In this document: positions 44,703 to 52,766 of the stretch, one piece after another | Layout of the letters: every line of letters starts with the position of its first letter | Position numbering within the stretch: the stretch's first letter is position 1 | DNA from: Oscillospiraceae bacterium | GTDB taxonomy: Bacteria; Bacillota; Clostridia; Oscillospirales; Ruminococcaceae | DNA: 64,000 nucleotides | Assembly (NCBI GenBank): GCA_017545185.1 | Contig: JAFWQJ010000010.1 | Coordinates: forward strand, 28,640 to 92,639 | Direction: 5' to 3' | Translations under genes and position numbers: made by a program | Notes under the pieces: generated by a model | What the model saw: only the letters and a program-made list of their open reading frames with translations | Databases searched by the model: none | Told to the model about the DNA's origin: nothing

Positions 44703-45709
44703 ATGCTGTCACATTTTCGCAGATTTTGACCGATCTGCCGGATGAAATCCTTGATGCGGCGGCAAAGCCTTCCTGCGGCAAGCCCGTCCTGCGGTACAGC
44801 CTGCCTGCGATTGCTGCGGGCATTGTCCTGCTGATCGCAGCCGCGGTCTGGCCGAAGCTGCGGACAGAGCTGCCGGGGGTCACGGAGCCGCCTGCGATCA
44901 CGGCGGTCACAACGGCTGCCGTCACTTCGGAAGCGGCGCAGACCGTGACGGTCAACACATACACCGCCGTCACGAACGCGCTGACATCCGCTGCAAGCAC
45001 GCAGGCGGCCGGTACGCAGACCGATGCCGCACAGACCGCCGCGGCGACCGTTACGGTTTATACGACTGCGGTGACGGCGCAGCAGGAGACGACCGCCCGC
45101 CAGACGGAAACGGCAGCACCGGCAGCCGTCACGGAGACTGCGCCGCCGCATACAGCACCGGCGACGCCGACAACCGAATCCTGTGACGTTCCCGCTTCGG
45201 AAGGAACGGACAGCTCCCCCGGCATCATTGATGGATCTGTCCGGCCGGCAGCGGAAACGACCGTTCAGACGGCTTCGCTCCGGGAGACCGTGCCGTTCTG
45301 GCAGAATATCCGTCGTTCCGTTCCGGCATCCGCATATATGGAAACATATCTCAATGCGTCCTTCCGGCTTTGTCCGCAGGATGCAAATGACCGGCTCCGT
45401 TCTCTCTACGGGATCCCGGACGATTATGATCTGACGCAGCACAGCTGCCTTCTGGTCGATATTGATTCCGGCTATACGTTTGCAGCGGTTCTGGGCGGTG
45501 AAATGACACCGGACGGATTTGTCCTGAAGGTCGCGTTTCTCGATCAGTATCCGAACAGTGCGCCCGTCATCGGCGCGATCCCGCTGCCGGATGCGTTTGC
45601 GCTCGATCCGGAGCAATGCCGTCTGGAATCCGTGATCGTGAAGGACGAGACGGAATTCCGGGAAATGATCGCGAAAACAGAACCGCCGACAATCGAAGTA
45701 TATATGTAA
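44699..45709 (+). CDS. Single-pass membrane protein, candidate anti-sigma/sensor (right cassette)
   Basis: A 336-residue protein: cytoplasmic head (MNAVTFSQILTDLPDEILDAAAK, 1-30), membrane helix (about 31-51, LRYSLPAIAAGIVLLIAAAVW), Thr/Ala-rich stalk (about 60-185) and an extracellular C-terminal domain (about 195-336). The head has the DLPDEILDAA helix often seen in sigma-associated membrane proteins of Clostridia. The outer domain does not obviously match that of the left cassette. GTG start overlaps the sigma stop (GTGA), so the two are translationally coupled. Confidence 0.72.
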   Translation: MNAVTFSQILTDLPDEILDAAAKPSCGKPVLRYSLPAIAAGIVLLIAAAVWPKLRTELPGVTEPPAITAVTTAAVTSEAAQTVTVNTYTAVTNALTSAASTQAAGTQTDAAQTAAATVTVYTTAVTAQQETTARQTETAAPAAVTETAPPHTAPATPTTESCDVPASEGTDSSPGIIDGSVRPAAETTVQTASLRETVPFWQNIRRSVPASAYMETYLNASFRLCPQDANDRLRSLYGIPDDYDLTQHSCLLVDIDSGYTFAAVLGGEMTPDGFVLKVAFLDQYPNSAPVIGAIPLPDAFALDPEQCRLESVIVKDETEFREMIAKTEPPTIEVYM

Positions 45710-45721
45710 GGAGGTATTCTT

Positions 45722-47707
45722 ATGAAAACGATCCGAAAACTGACCGCATTGCTGAGTGCGGCGATCATGCTTTGCAGCGGGGCGGCACCCGTACAGGCAG
45801 CCGACCCCACGGATAAAGACAGCACTGCGCTGTGGTGCTGGGGCACCGCATCCGGCGAGGCGTTTCAGGACATGGAGCAGCTCGATCACAAAGGGATGTT
45901 CGGTGATTCGCTCCTTTATATGCGGCATATCGACCGTTATGTTGACCGTGTCGCGGCCGATCCCGAGACCGGTGAACCCGTGAGAAAACAGGTACATGAT
46001 GTCAGAGACCTGTTATACACTGTCATGCCGAGAACAAACACGCTGCGGTTCGTCCTGCGGGACGGTGTCGATCCCGATGCGGCGAAACAGCAGATCACGG
46101 CGATCGTTCAGAAGTATTTTCCGGATGTGATGCCGGATGATCCGCTGAATCCGGGAACCTTTGACATTTACGAAGCAGATGAGACAAAGAGAACCGCAGA
46201 AGTCTCCGAAAGCCTGATGCATGAGCTTGCAGGTGCCGGACTGATCTCCGCATTCTACACATGGGGCGAAACTGCGGATTATAACACTGTCGGCTGCGGA
46301 TATCTCACCTTCTACTCGCCGCCCGATTACACATGGAACAGCGAGCATGAGATGGTTGAGGTCACTTACGACTGGGACGCGGTCAGAGCATGGGTGCAGC
46401 AGAATCATCCGGAATGTGAATTTATCTCTCTGACAAAGGAAGATGTGGAACTGGCAAAGACGCTCGGCGTGTACCATGAAGAACTGGGACACGTCACGTT
46501 CCATGACAAAGCCTATGCGGTGATCCCGCCGGACGGCACGACGTACAAGGAACATTTTGCACTGGCCGCCGAGCTTTACGAGCAGTTCGGGCTCTGCTGC
46601 GGGTTTATAAGTCCCTGCGCCGAAAGCGCACCGCTGCTTGGCAAAAACAGCCTCGCAGCCGCAGGCGATGTCAACCTTGACTGTTCCGTTGACGTCTCGG
46701 ACGCAGTGCTTGTCTCGCGATTTGCCGCGGAGGACAGAGAGGCTCTCATCACTGATCAGGGCAGACAGAACGCGGATGTCACGCATGACGGCAACGTCGA
46801 TGCGCAGGACGGCGCAAAGCTGCTGCAGTTTATCGCGAAGAAGATCAGCTATCAGGAAATGGAAGGCGCCGTTCCCGCGGAACAGAACATCAGCACGCCC
46901 GCGGTGCCGGACAACACCGATCCCGCAGAGGACTATGCATTCAATGTCCAGTGCTTCCGCGTAGGCTGGCAGGACGGCAGCTATCCGCAGACACAGGTGA
47001 TCACATCCGAGCCGGCACTGGAAGCGTTCTTAGCCGCGCATGAGAACGGCTGGGAAACCGAAGCACCGCGGTGCTATACGAAGGAATGGTTCCAATCGCA
47101 CAAGCTGCTTGCGGTCGTGCTGTCGGAAGGCAGCGGCTCGGTCAGCCACGGGGTCACGGCGGTCAGCGCGCATGAAGTAAAGATCAACCGGTACCTTCCG
47201 GGGGTCGGCACCTGCGATATGGCCGAATGGCTCATCATGATCGAACTGGATCGGGATGCAGACATTGCCGATGATATCCGTGTCGAGCTCACTGCGGTTG
47301 AACAGAACAGCGAAGGCTATGCGTTTTCTGCGCAGGGCTGCCGCACGCAATGGCATGACGCTGTATACCCGCAGACAAAGGTGATCGCATCCCTTCCCGC
47401 GCTGGAAGCTTACGCCGCGGCACAGGCGGAAGCCGGTATGCCGCTGGATGCCGAAGTGCTGAAGGCTTATACGAAGGAATGGTTCGGGACGAACAAGCTG
47501 CTGATCGTGATGCTGGGCGAGGGCAGCGGCTCGGTCACCCACGAGGTCACGGCGGTCGGCACGGACTTTGTCAGCATCAGCCGGTACGTTCCGGGGGTCT
47601 GCACCTGCGATATGGCGGCGTGGTATTATCTGATCGGGCTCGATCAGTCCGCGCAAATTGCAGATAATATCCGCGTGGAGATCAACACATACGAGCAGCA
47701 GGGATAA
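45722..47707 (+). CDS. Secreted protein with central dockerin and tandem C-terminal repeats
   Basis: A 661-residue secreted protein. Signal peptide 1-26; an N-terminal region (27-310) of unknown fold with TLRFVLRDGVDPDAAKQQI and FISLTKEDVELAKTLG; a dockerin in the middle (315-382: GDVNLDCSVDVSDAVLVSRF, VTHDGNVDAQD); then two tandem repeats of about 128 residues (405-532 and 533-661), each with PQT(Q/K)VI, CYTKEWF or AYTKEWF, EGSGSV(S/T)H and PGV.TCDMA. The repeats recall PrcB-type protease-inhibitor domains in size and in the EGSGSVTHEV turn, but this is only a guess. A good ribosome site (AAGGAGG) precedes the ATG, 12 bases after the membrane-protein gene. Confidence 0.8.
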   Translation: MKTIRKLTALLSAAIMLCSGAAPVQAADPTDKDSTALWCWGTASGEAFQDMEQLDHKGMFGDSLLYMRHIDRYVDRVAADPETGEPVRKQVHDVRDLLYTVMPRTNTLRFVLRDGVDPDAAKQQITAIVQKYFPDVMPDDPLNPGTFDIYEADETKRTAEVSESLMHELAGAGLISAFYTWGETADYNTVGCGYLTFYSPPDYTWNSEHEMVEVTYDWDAVRAWVQQNHPECEFISLTKEDVELAKTLGVYHEELGHVTFHDKAYAVIPPDGTTYKEHFALAAELYEQFGLCCGFISPCAESAPLLGKNSLAAAGDVNLDCSVDVSDAVLVSRFAAEDREALITDQGRQNADVTHDGNVDAQDGAKLLQFIAKKISYQEMEGAVPAEQNISTPAVPDNTDPAEDYAFNVQCFRVGWQDGSYPQTQVITSEPALEAFLAAHENGWETEAPRCYTKEWFQSHKLLAVVLSEGSGSVSHGVTAVSAHEVKINRYLPGVGTCDMAEWLIMIELDRDADIADDIRVELTAVEQNSEGYAFSAQGCRTQWHDAVYPQTKVIASLPALEAYAAAQAEAGMPLDAEVLKAYTKEWFGTNKLLIVMLGEGSGSVTHEVTAVGTDFVSISRYVPGVCTCDMAAWYYLIGLDQSAQIADNIRVEINTYEQQG

Positions 47708-47726
47708 CGCCTGCATTAAAAAAACA

Positions 47727-47758
47727 TACTCCGCCGGTGCGATCATCGGCGGAGTTTT
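47727..47758 (+). terminator. Terminator of right sigma cassette
   Basis: Stem ACTCCGCCG / CGGCGGAGT (47727-47753) followed by TTTTTC, 20 bases after the dockerin gene stop. Confidence 0.88.
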
Positions 47759-47858
47759 TCTGTATTTGCTTGATTTTTATGATCTGTCCGGCGGATAAAA
47801 TGCCGGAATGCCGCATACAATAAACCGGAACAAACCGAACGCCGAAAGGAGCATTGTT

Positions 47859-48083
47859 ATGAAAAAGCTGCTGCTTGTGCTGATTATTTTCGCGGTCTGC
47901 TATTCTGCAGGGCAGGCCGGGGAACCGTCTGCCGCAACAGAGCCCGCCGTTTATGAGGTCACGCTGCCCGATCCGGAGGAGACCGGCAGTCTGCTCCGGC
48001 AGATCGCGGATGCGCTGCGGGCACTGGCGGCATCCGTCCGGATCGAACGGCGGGGGCTCCGCCCCTCTGCACGTTCAAAATAA
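47859..48083 (+). CDS. Small secreted or membrane-anchored protein
   Basis: A 74-residue protein with a hydrophobic N-terminus (MKKLLLVLIIFAVCYSAGQA) and a Glu/Pro segment. GGAG precedes the ATG. Its last 20 residues are encoded by the GC-rich hairpin GGGGC-TCC-GCCCC (48053-48065), so the C-terminus may be repeat-derived. Function unknown; may be a fragment. Confidence 0.5.
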   Translation: MKKLLLVLIIFAVCYSAGQAGEPSAATEPAVYEVTLPDPEETGSLLRQIADALRALAASVRIERRGLRPSARSK

Positions 48084-48420
48084 TACTGTATTTGCTTGCT
48101 TTTTCAAGGCCGAGTTTTAAAAAACGGAAACGAACGGAGAACTTCTCAGGGCGGAGCGGATCGTTAAACCCACAGCAGATCATTGAAGAATCCGTCAATC
48201 CGCTTGTCAACAAGCCTGCGTTCTTCGGAGAAAGAATGCTGCGCATCTTTGATTCCGAGGGAGATCTGAACCTTCCGGTTGCCGGAGGGCATCTGTTTTG
48301 CGTTTTCCACAGTATACGCTTTTCGCACGGTCAAATGCAGATTATCGCCGGAAATAACAGAAAAGAGCCGCCGTTGTGCAGGAAACACACCGGCGGCTCT
48401 TTATAGCATAAGGATTGCGT
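48084..48420. other. Intergenic stretch with bidirectional terminator
   Basis: Two weak overlapping open frames (48092-48406 on plus; 48164-48388 on minus) lack ribosome sites and recognisable products. The minus one (RKVQISLGIKDAQHSFSEERR) reads somewhat like protein and may be a relic. The stretch ends in the terminator at 48364-48400. Confidence 0.45.
48364..48400. terminator. Terminator downstream of decayed regulator
   Basis: Perfect 10-base-pair stem AGAGCCGCCG / CGGCGGCTCT with a 17-base loop; TTTTCTG follows on minus and TTATAG on plus. It lies 20 bases after the reconstructed stop at 48421. Confidence 0.75.
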
Positions 48421-48835
48421 TCACATTTTGCTGATATCGTACTGCAGCATCTCACCGTACAGGAATGGTCCAGCTTTTTCCGAACAGCGGCGGATTCCGT
48501 TTCCTCTGCAAGCTCTTCTTCAATGATCCACTGCGGATCAAGCCATTTCTGAAAGACATTCCAGTTTGTCAGGATCGTCTGTTCTTTTCCGTTTCTTCCC
48601 TTGCGCTTGATTTCGTGCGAATCCATTGTACTGCCCTGATACCGGATCGGAAAATCGGCTTCCATGAGCTTAGAGAGATTCCGCCGGACGGTTTTTACGT
48701 TCGCCTTCATTCCGTATTCGGATTCCAGAAGCGTCGCAATTTTTGCTGTAAAATGGGGTGATCCGGGTCGGTATGCTCGCGCAGGATATTGAGGATATAG
48801 AGGATCAGCAGCTTTTTCGGTTCAGATTCTGCCAT
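48421..48835 (-). pseudogene. Frameshifted winged-helix regulator (WYL-type N-terminus)
   Basis: Three reading frames join if one A is restored in each of two A5 runs (near 48748 and 48483). The product would be about 139 residues: MAESEPKKLLILYILNILRE, then KIATLLESEYGMKANVKTVR, then NLSKLMEADFPIRY, and ending GPFLYGEMLQYDISKM at 48421. The N-terminal half resembles the helix-turn-helix of WYL-family regulators; the WYL domain is absent. The ATG at 48833-48835 has AGGA upstream. Both slips are in homopolymers, so a sequencing artefact is possible. Confidence 0.5.
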
Positions 48836-49041
48836 GCAGGACAGTTCCTTTCTGATCAATACATTTAAATTATATACACTAATCGCTCCGATGCCAATAG
48901 GAATCTGTGAAATAAACATAAGAATGGGGCTGTTATAAAAAGGTGCAGTATGTACGCATCGCGGATAATTTGAATTGATATCAAAACATAACGAAATCAA
49001 CGCAAACGCGATCGTTTCACACCTTTTGCGCAGCAAATCCA

Positions 49042-49077
49042 CATACGCGGTTTTTGTCCGCAAACGTATGCTATAAT
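49042..49077 (+). promoter_or_regulatory. Promoter with palindromic operator candidate
   Basis: TATAAT at 49072-49077 lies just after an interrupted palindrome CATACG-CGG / CCG-CAAA-CGTATG (49042-49070) that covers the expected -35 position. No good -35 is seen. It precedes the gene at 49121. Confidence 0.45.
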
Positions 49078-49120
49078 AAACACACAGAAGAAAGGCCGCC
49101 CTAAACACAGGAGGTGCGCG

Positions 49121-50047
49121 ATGACGATTCCATGCAAGCTGGGCGATATCCGTACAAATGCTGCGATCTGGGCGCTGATCGGCAAAGAGCCGGGCGATGC
49201 GGTATGCACGCTGCTGGAACCGGAGAGCTTTGCGGACGCCTACCGGCTCGACGAATACTACAGCAAGCATTCCCGCTGCCCGGGCGGCTATGTCTTTCTG
49301 GCGCGGCATGAGCGTATTCATCTGTACCATACCGCGCGCGTTCTCGAATACGATTTCCGTATCATCGTTCCGGCGCTGAACGGGTATTTCCGCATTGCCT
49401 GCGAGCGCAGGGATGAACGGAAAGAACAGCTGTTTCCGGCGAATCTGCTGCTTTTTTATTCGGACGGTTCCGATACGCCGGATGTGCTGTCCCGCGGCGA
49501 GCTCTACGATATGGCCGCATATTTCCTGCCAGAATGCGGCACAGAGCATCCCGACGAAGTTAAATGTACGATTGAGGTTTCCGAAGCGCCTGCGCCGGTG
49601 ATCTGGTGCAAGCTGCGTGATCTTGAGGATGTACTGCACAAGACACTTGCCGATGTGCATACCAACCGCGAGATGATCGAGCTGGAATTCATGCGTCAGC
49701 CTGAATTCCATTTTTATCAGTACGTCTACGATTACGAGGTGCAGATTCCGGCACTCAGGCTGTATTTCCGGTACGGCATAGAAGCAGATGTCAGGCTCTC
49801 GGCATACGGTTCAGGATTTGAGTGGGTCGACGATTGTCTGCTTGTCTATGATGAAGCAGACGGCAAAGGCTGGGGATGCTGCTATGATACAATTCCACAG
49901 TATGTGGACCGGCATTATAGGAAGCATTGGCGCTTGCCGTATTTATACAGGATTCAGCCGGATGCGCTTGCCGAACTGGATTGCAGGATCAAACTTCCGT
50001 ACCGGATGTGCCGGAATGAGCCGTATCCGCAGTCAATCGAACTTTGA
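49121..50047 (+). CDS. Hypothetical protein
   Basis: A 308-residue soluble protein starting MTIPCKLGDIRTNAAIWALI, with many Tyr, Arg and Asp residues, Cys scattered through the sequence and no signal peptide. GGAGGTG precedes the ATG. It lies 12 bases upstream of the YqiA-like esterase gene and probably shares its transcript. No family recognised. Confidence 0.65.
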   Translation: MTIPCKLGDIRTNAAIWALIGKEPGDAVCTLLEPESFADAYRLDEYYSKHSRCPGGYVFLARHERIHLYHTARVLEYDFRIIVPALNGYFRIACERRDERKEQLFPANLLLFYSDGSDTPDVLSRGELYDMAAYFLPECGTEHPDEVKCTIEVSEAPAPVIWCKLRDLEDVLHKTLADVHTNREMIELEFMRQPEFHFYQYVYDYEVQIPALRLYFRYGIEADVRLSAYGSGFEWVDDCLLVYDEADGKGWGCCYDTIPQYVDRHYRKHWRLPYLYRIQPDALAELDCRIKLPYRMCRNEPYPQSIEL

Positions 50048-50059
50048 GGAGGTGTCCGT

Positions 50060-50593
50060 ATGAACGTGTTAAATCTGCATGGATTTCAGGGGTGTCGGCA
50101 TGATTTCGCCTATGAGGCGCTTACGGCAAACGGATGCAAAGTCATTTCGCCTGCCTTGGGTTATGATGCCGAATCCCCGCTGTGCATTCTCAGCCGTCTG
50201 CGCAGGATCGCAAGAGTGTATCAGATTCAGATGATCGCCGGGACCAGTCTCGGCGGCTTTTATGCTGCGGTGCTGTCAGCGGAGCTGCATTTGCCGGTCA
50301 TTCTGGTCAATCCGTTTCTGCTGCCGTTTCTGAGCTCACCCGATTACACGGCGCAGTACATCGCATTGTTCGGCGGCCTTGCACGACTTGAACAAAGGAA
50401 TGTAAGCTGCATCGTCGGCGCAGAGGATGACTGCATCGGTTCACTTGATTTTGTGCAGAATCTGCTTGGAAACGAACGGTTCCGTATCGTTCAGGACGGG
50501 ACGCATTCCGGGGGTTCGCTCCCGTTGAAAGAATTCTTCGGTGAGGTGCTGCGATTATACTCGTGTGAAAGCGATGCATTCCGCACTCTTTAA
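50060..50593 (+). CDS. YqiA/YcfP-family alpha/beta hydrolase
   Basis: A 177-residue small esterase-like protein. It begins MNVLNLHGFQGCRHDFAYEAL (the oxyanion HG region), has the nucleophile elbow AGTSLGGFYAAVLS and a late His in DGTHSGGS. The UPF0227 family has weak esterase activity but no settled role. GAGGAGG precedes the ATG. Confidence 0.78.
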   Translation: MNVLNLHGFQGCRHDFAYEALTANGCKVISPALGYDAESPLCILSRLRRIARVYQIQMIAGTSLGGFYAAVLSAELHLPVILVNPFLLPFLSSPDYTAQYIALFGGLARLEQRNVSCIVGAEDDCIGSLDFVQNLLGNERFRIVQDGTHSGGSLPLKEFFGEVLRLYSCESDAFRTL

Positions 50594-50959
50594 ACGCAAA
50601 AATCTCTTGGGATTTGAGGCGAAAAAGACTTCAAAATACTGAAAAAAACTTCCGGATACGGAAATAGCTTTCAGAACACGATGTTATTTTGCAGCGGACA
50701 AAGAGATAAAAAGAACCTTGCTGCACGTTTTTCTCGTGTTTGTGGTGATTGAGCAGTTGAAATCCCAGAGAGGGCGGAGCCCTATTTCGGATACATCGCG
50801 AAGCGATTCCTTATTTCACCGCGTCAAAAGCCTGTGCGATGCCGGCGATGATATCGCCGATGTACTCCGGTGCATCCCTGGGCGTTTCCCAAACCCTGTT
50901 CTTCTTCCGTTTCATGATGCTTTATATGTTTACCGATACATTTCAAACAACTATAAGCG
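50594..50959. other. Intergenic stretch with a decayed reading frame
   Basis: No full gene. On the minus strand 50811-50915 encodes 34 residues starting MKRKKNRVWETPRDAPEYIG with coding-like composition but no ribosome site and an upstream stop, so probably a relic of a lost gene. A segment GAGGGCGGAGCCCTATT (50771 onward) resembles the GC-rich repeats. Confidence 0.4.
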
Positions 50960-51022
50960 AGACTCATTCAGCAGGCTATAAACATAACAGGCAGATGTTA
51001 CTGATAAACATCTGCCTGTTTT
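50960..51022. repeat. Left inverted repeat of the ABC/two-component module, with terminator hairpin
   Basis: Reads AGACTCATTCAGCAGGCTAT then AAAC and a hairpin AACAGGCAGATGTT / AACATCTGCCTGTT followed by TT. The same series occurs in inverted orientation at 56991-57050, on the far side of the module. The hairpin also lies right after the histidine kinase stop. Confidence 0.6.
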
Positions 51023-52010
51023 ATATTGCAGTATGATAGAAACGAATTGAAAACGCCGCGCCGTTCGGTTTGACGTTTGCGGCTCTCAGGCTTCCGTCCT
51101 GCGCGGAGATCACTCTCTTTGCAAAAGCAAGTCCGATACCGAATCCGTTTTTCGTGTATTCGGAGGAGCGGTAGAACCGATCAAAGATGTGCGGCAGCTC
51201 CGCTTCGGGGATGCCTTCGCCGGTGTCGGTGATCGTGATCTCCGCTGCAATATTGCTGCCCTTTGCCGTGACGGTCACCGTTCCGCCGGAGGGCGTATGC
51301 TCGATCGCATTCTTCAGCAGATTCACGATCGCCTCAGAGGTATAATGCATATCTCCGGCAAACGCGGGCTCTCCGTCGATGATCGTCCGGAGTTCCACGC
51401 CCTTCAGTTCTGCCGTGACCGATACGGTTTCAACCGACTGCGCGATCAGCTCGCGGCATGCAACAGTCTCCTTTGCAAATTTCGCAGCATCCGCTTCGAT
51501 CCGCGACAGGCTCAGCATGGTTTCGATCAGCCATTTCATGCGTGCGAGCAGCTCATACAGATCGCGCAGATATTCTGTGCGCTCCTGTTCCGTCAGCCCG
51601 GAATCGTTCATCAGACCGAGTATCATCATCACAGAGGTCAGCGGCGTGCGGAGCTGATGCGAGATATCCTCCAGCGCTTCCTTTGCGAACTGCTTTTCTG
51701 TCAGAAGCGCCGCATTCTGTTCACGCAGCCGGATCGTCATTTTATGGATCTCCGAAGATAGGACACTCACCTCGCTCTCCTTGTATTCGTCAAAAGAAAT
51801 CCGGTCGTCGCTTCGCAGGATACGGTCAATATCGTCGCACAGATTCATCACCTGATCGCGTCTGTGTGAGAAGATGCTCTCATAGAAAATGAGAAATGCC
51901 GCAGACATGATGATGACTGCCGCGGCGCACGGAATACTGAAAAACGCGCAGAATCCCGCGCCTGCTGCGGTCATGAGAATATGGATCAGCCTGCGTTTTT
52001 TCGCTCTCAT
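51021..52010 (-). CDS. Sensor histidine kinase, BceS-like
   Basis: A 329-residue kinase with two closely spaced membrane helices at the start and almost no extracellular loop (intramembrane-sensing type). The HisKA motif is ALEDISHQLRTPLTSVMMIL; the ATPase domain has NLLKNAIEHTPSGG, ITDTGEGIP and NGFGIGLAFAKRVI. It overlaps the response regulator by four bases. Kinases of this type monitor flux through an adjacent Bce-type ABC transporter. Confidence 0.9.
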   Translation of the reverse strand: MRAKKRRLIHILMTAAGAGFCAFFSIPCAAAVIIMSAAFLIFYESIFSHRRDQVMNLCDDIDRILRSDDRISFDEYKESEVSVLSSEIHKMTIRLREQNAALLTEKQFAKEALEDISHQLRTPLTSVMMILGLMNDSGLTEQERTEYLRDLYELLARMKWLIETMLSLSRIEADAAKFAKETVACRELIAQSVETVSVTAELKGVELRTIIDGEPAFAGDMHYTSEAIVNLLKNAIEHTPSGGTVTVTAKGSNIAAEITITDTGEGIPEAELPHIFDRFYRSSEYTKNGFGIGLAFAKRVISAQDGSLRAANVKPNGAAFSIRFYHTAI

Positions 52011-52681
52011 TCGTCCACCGCCTTATAACCCAGGCCTCTGACGGTGAGAATGATCTGCGGTGCCTGCGGGTCGTCTTCGATTTTTTCACGCAGCCTGCGG
52101 ATATAGACGCTCAGCGTATTGTCCGATACAAACTCCTTTGTCAGCGACCACAGCTCCTCCGCAAGCCGGTCACGGGAGAGCATCTGGTTTTTATTGGAGA
52201 AGAATACCAACAGCAGGCGGTATTCCAGCGCGGACATGGCAAGCTCGCTGCCGTTTTTATAAACGATGCCCTTGATCGGGTCGATCGTCACATTGCCGCA
52301 GTGCAGCAGCGGAGAGGTCTTCTGTGCTCTGCGCATGACATTTTTCATGCGGGCAAGCAGCTCCCGTGTGCCGAACGGCTTGCCGATGTAATCATCCGCG
52401 CCGATCTCAAATCCGGCGACCGTGCAGGCTTCATCCGCCGATGCCGTAATGAAAATCACCGGCGTATCGTTCGCAGCCTTGACCGCGGCACAGACGGAGT
52501 ATCCGCTGCCGTCTTTCAGCGAAATATCCAGCAGAATGCAGTCATATGTGTTTTCCTCAAACAAACGCAGGGCGTCCCTCTGACCGTTTGCATAGTCCGT
52601 CTGATATCCCTCGGAATTCAGAAAGCGCATCAGAAATTTTGCAAGCTGTTCATCGTCCTCGACCAGTAAGATTTTCGGCAT
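52007..52681 (-). CDS. OmpR-family response regulator
   Basis: A 224-residue regulator. Receiver: LLVEDDEQL, phospho-Asp in CILLDISLKDG, Lys in DYIGKPFG. DNA-binding domain: LSMSALEYRLLLVFFSNKNQMLSRDRL-type winged helix, ending LTVRGLGYKAV. The start is the ATG at 52679-52681; a GTG nine bases upstream lies in the GGAGGTG ribosome site. It probably controls the adjacent ABC operon. Confidence 0.93.
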   Translation of the reverse strand: MPKILLVEDDEQLAKFLMRFLNSEGYQTDYANGQRDALRLFEENTYDCILLDISLKDGSGYSVCAAVKAANDTPVIFITASADEACTVAGFEIGADDYIGKPFGTRELLARMKNVMRRAQKTSPLLHCGNVTIDPIKGIVYKNGSELAMSALEYRLLLVFFSNKNQMLSRDRLAEELWSLTKEFVSDNTLSVYIRRLREKIEDDPQAPQIILTVRGLGYKAVDE

Positions 52682-52707
52682 CGCGTTCACCTCCTGCCAA
52701 CGGTTTC

Positions 52708-52762
52708 ATTATAGCACAACCCGGAACAGAATGCAAGCGGACGGCAGGAAAACCGTCCGCTT
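52708..52762 (-). promoter_or_regulatory. Promoter of regulator-kinase pair, with upstream hairpin
   Basis: TATAAT (52708-52713) and TTGCAT (52731-52736), 17 bases apart on minus. Immediately upstream is a perfect stem AAGCGGACGG / CCGTCCGCTT (52735-52762) that probably ends the ABC transcript, so the two operons are separable. Confidence 0.65.
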
Positions 52763-52766
52763 GGTG

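Noticed and set aside
44387-45997. 536-codon open frame on minus
   Set aside because: Antisense to the right sigma cassette; Arg/Cys/Gly-rich with no domain.
48707-49711. 334-codon open frame on minus
   Set aside because: Mostly antisense to the gene at 49121; only its last 43 codons are the start of the decayed regulator.
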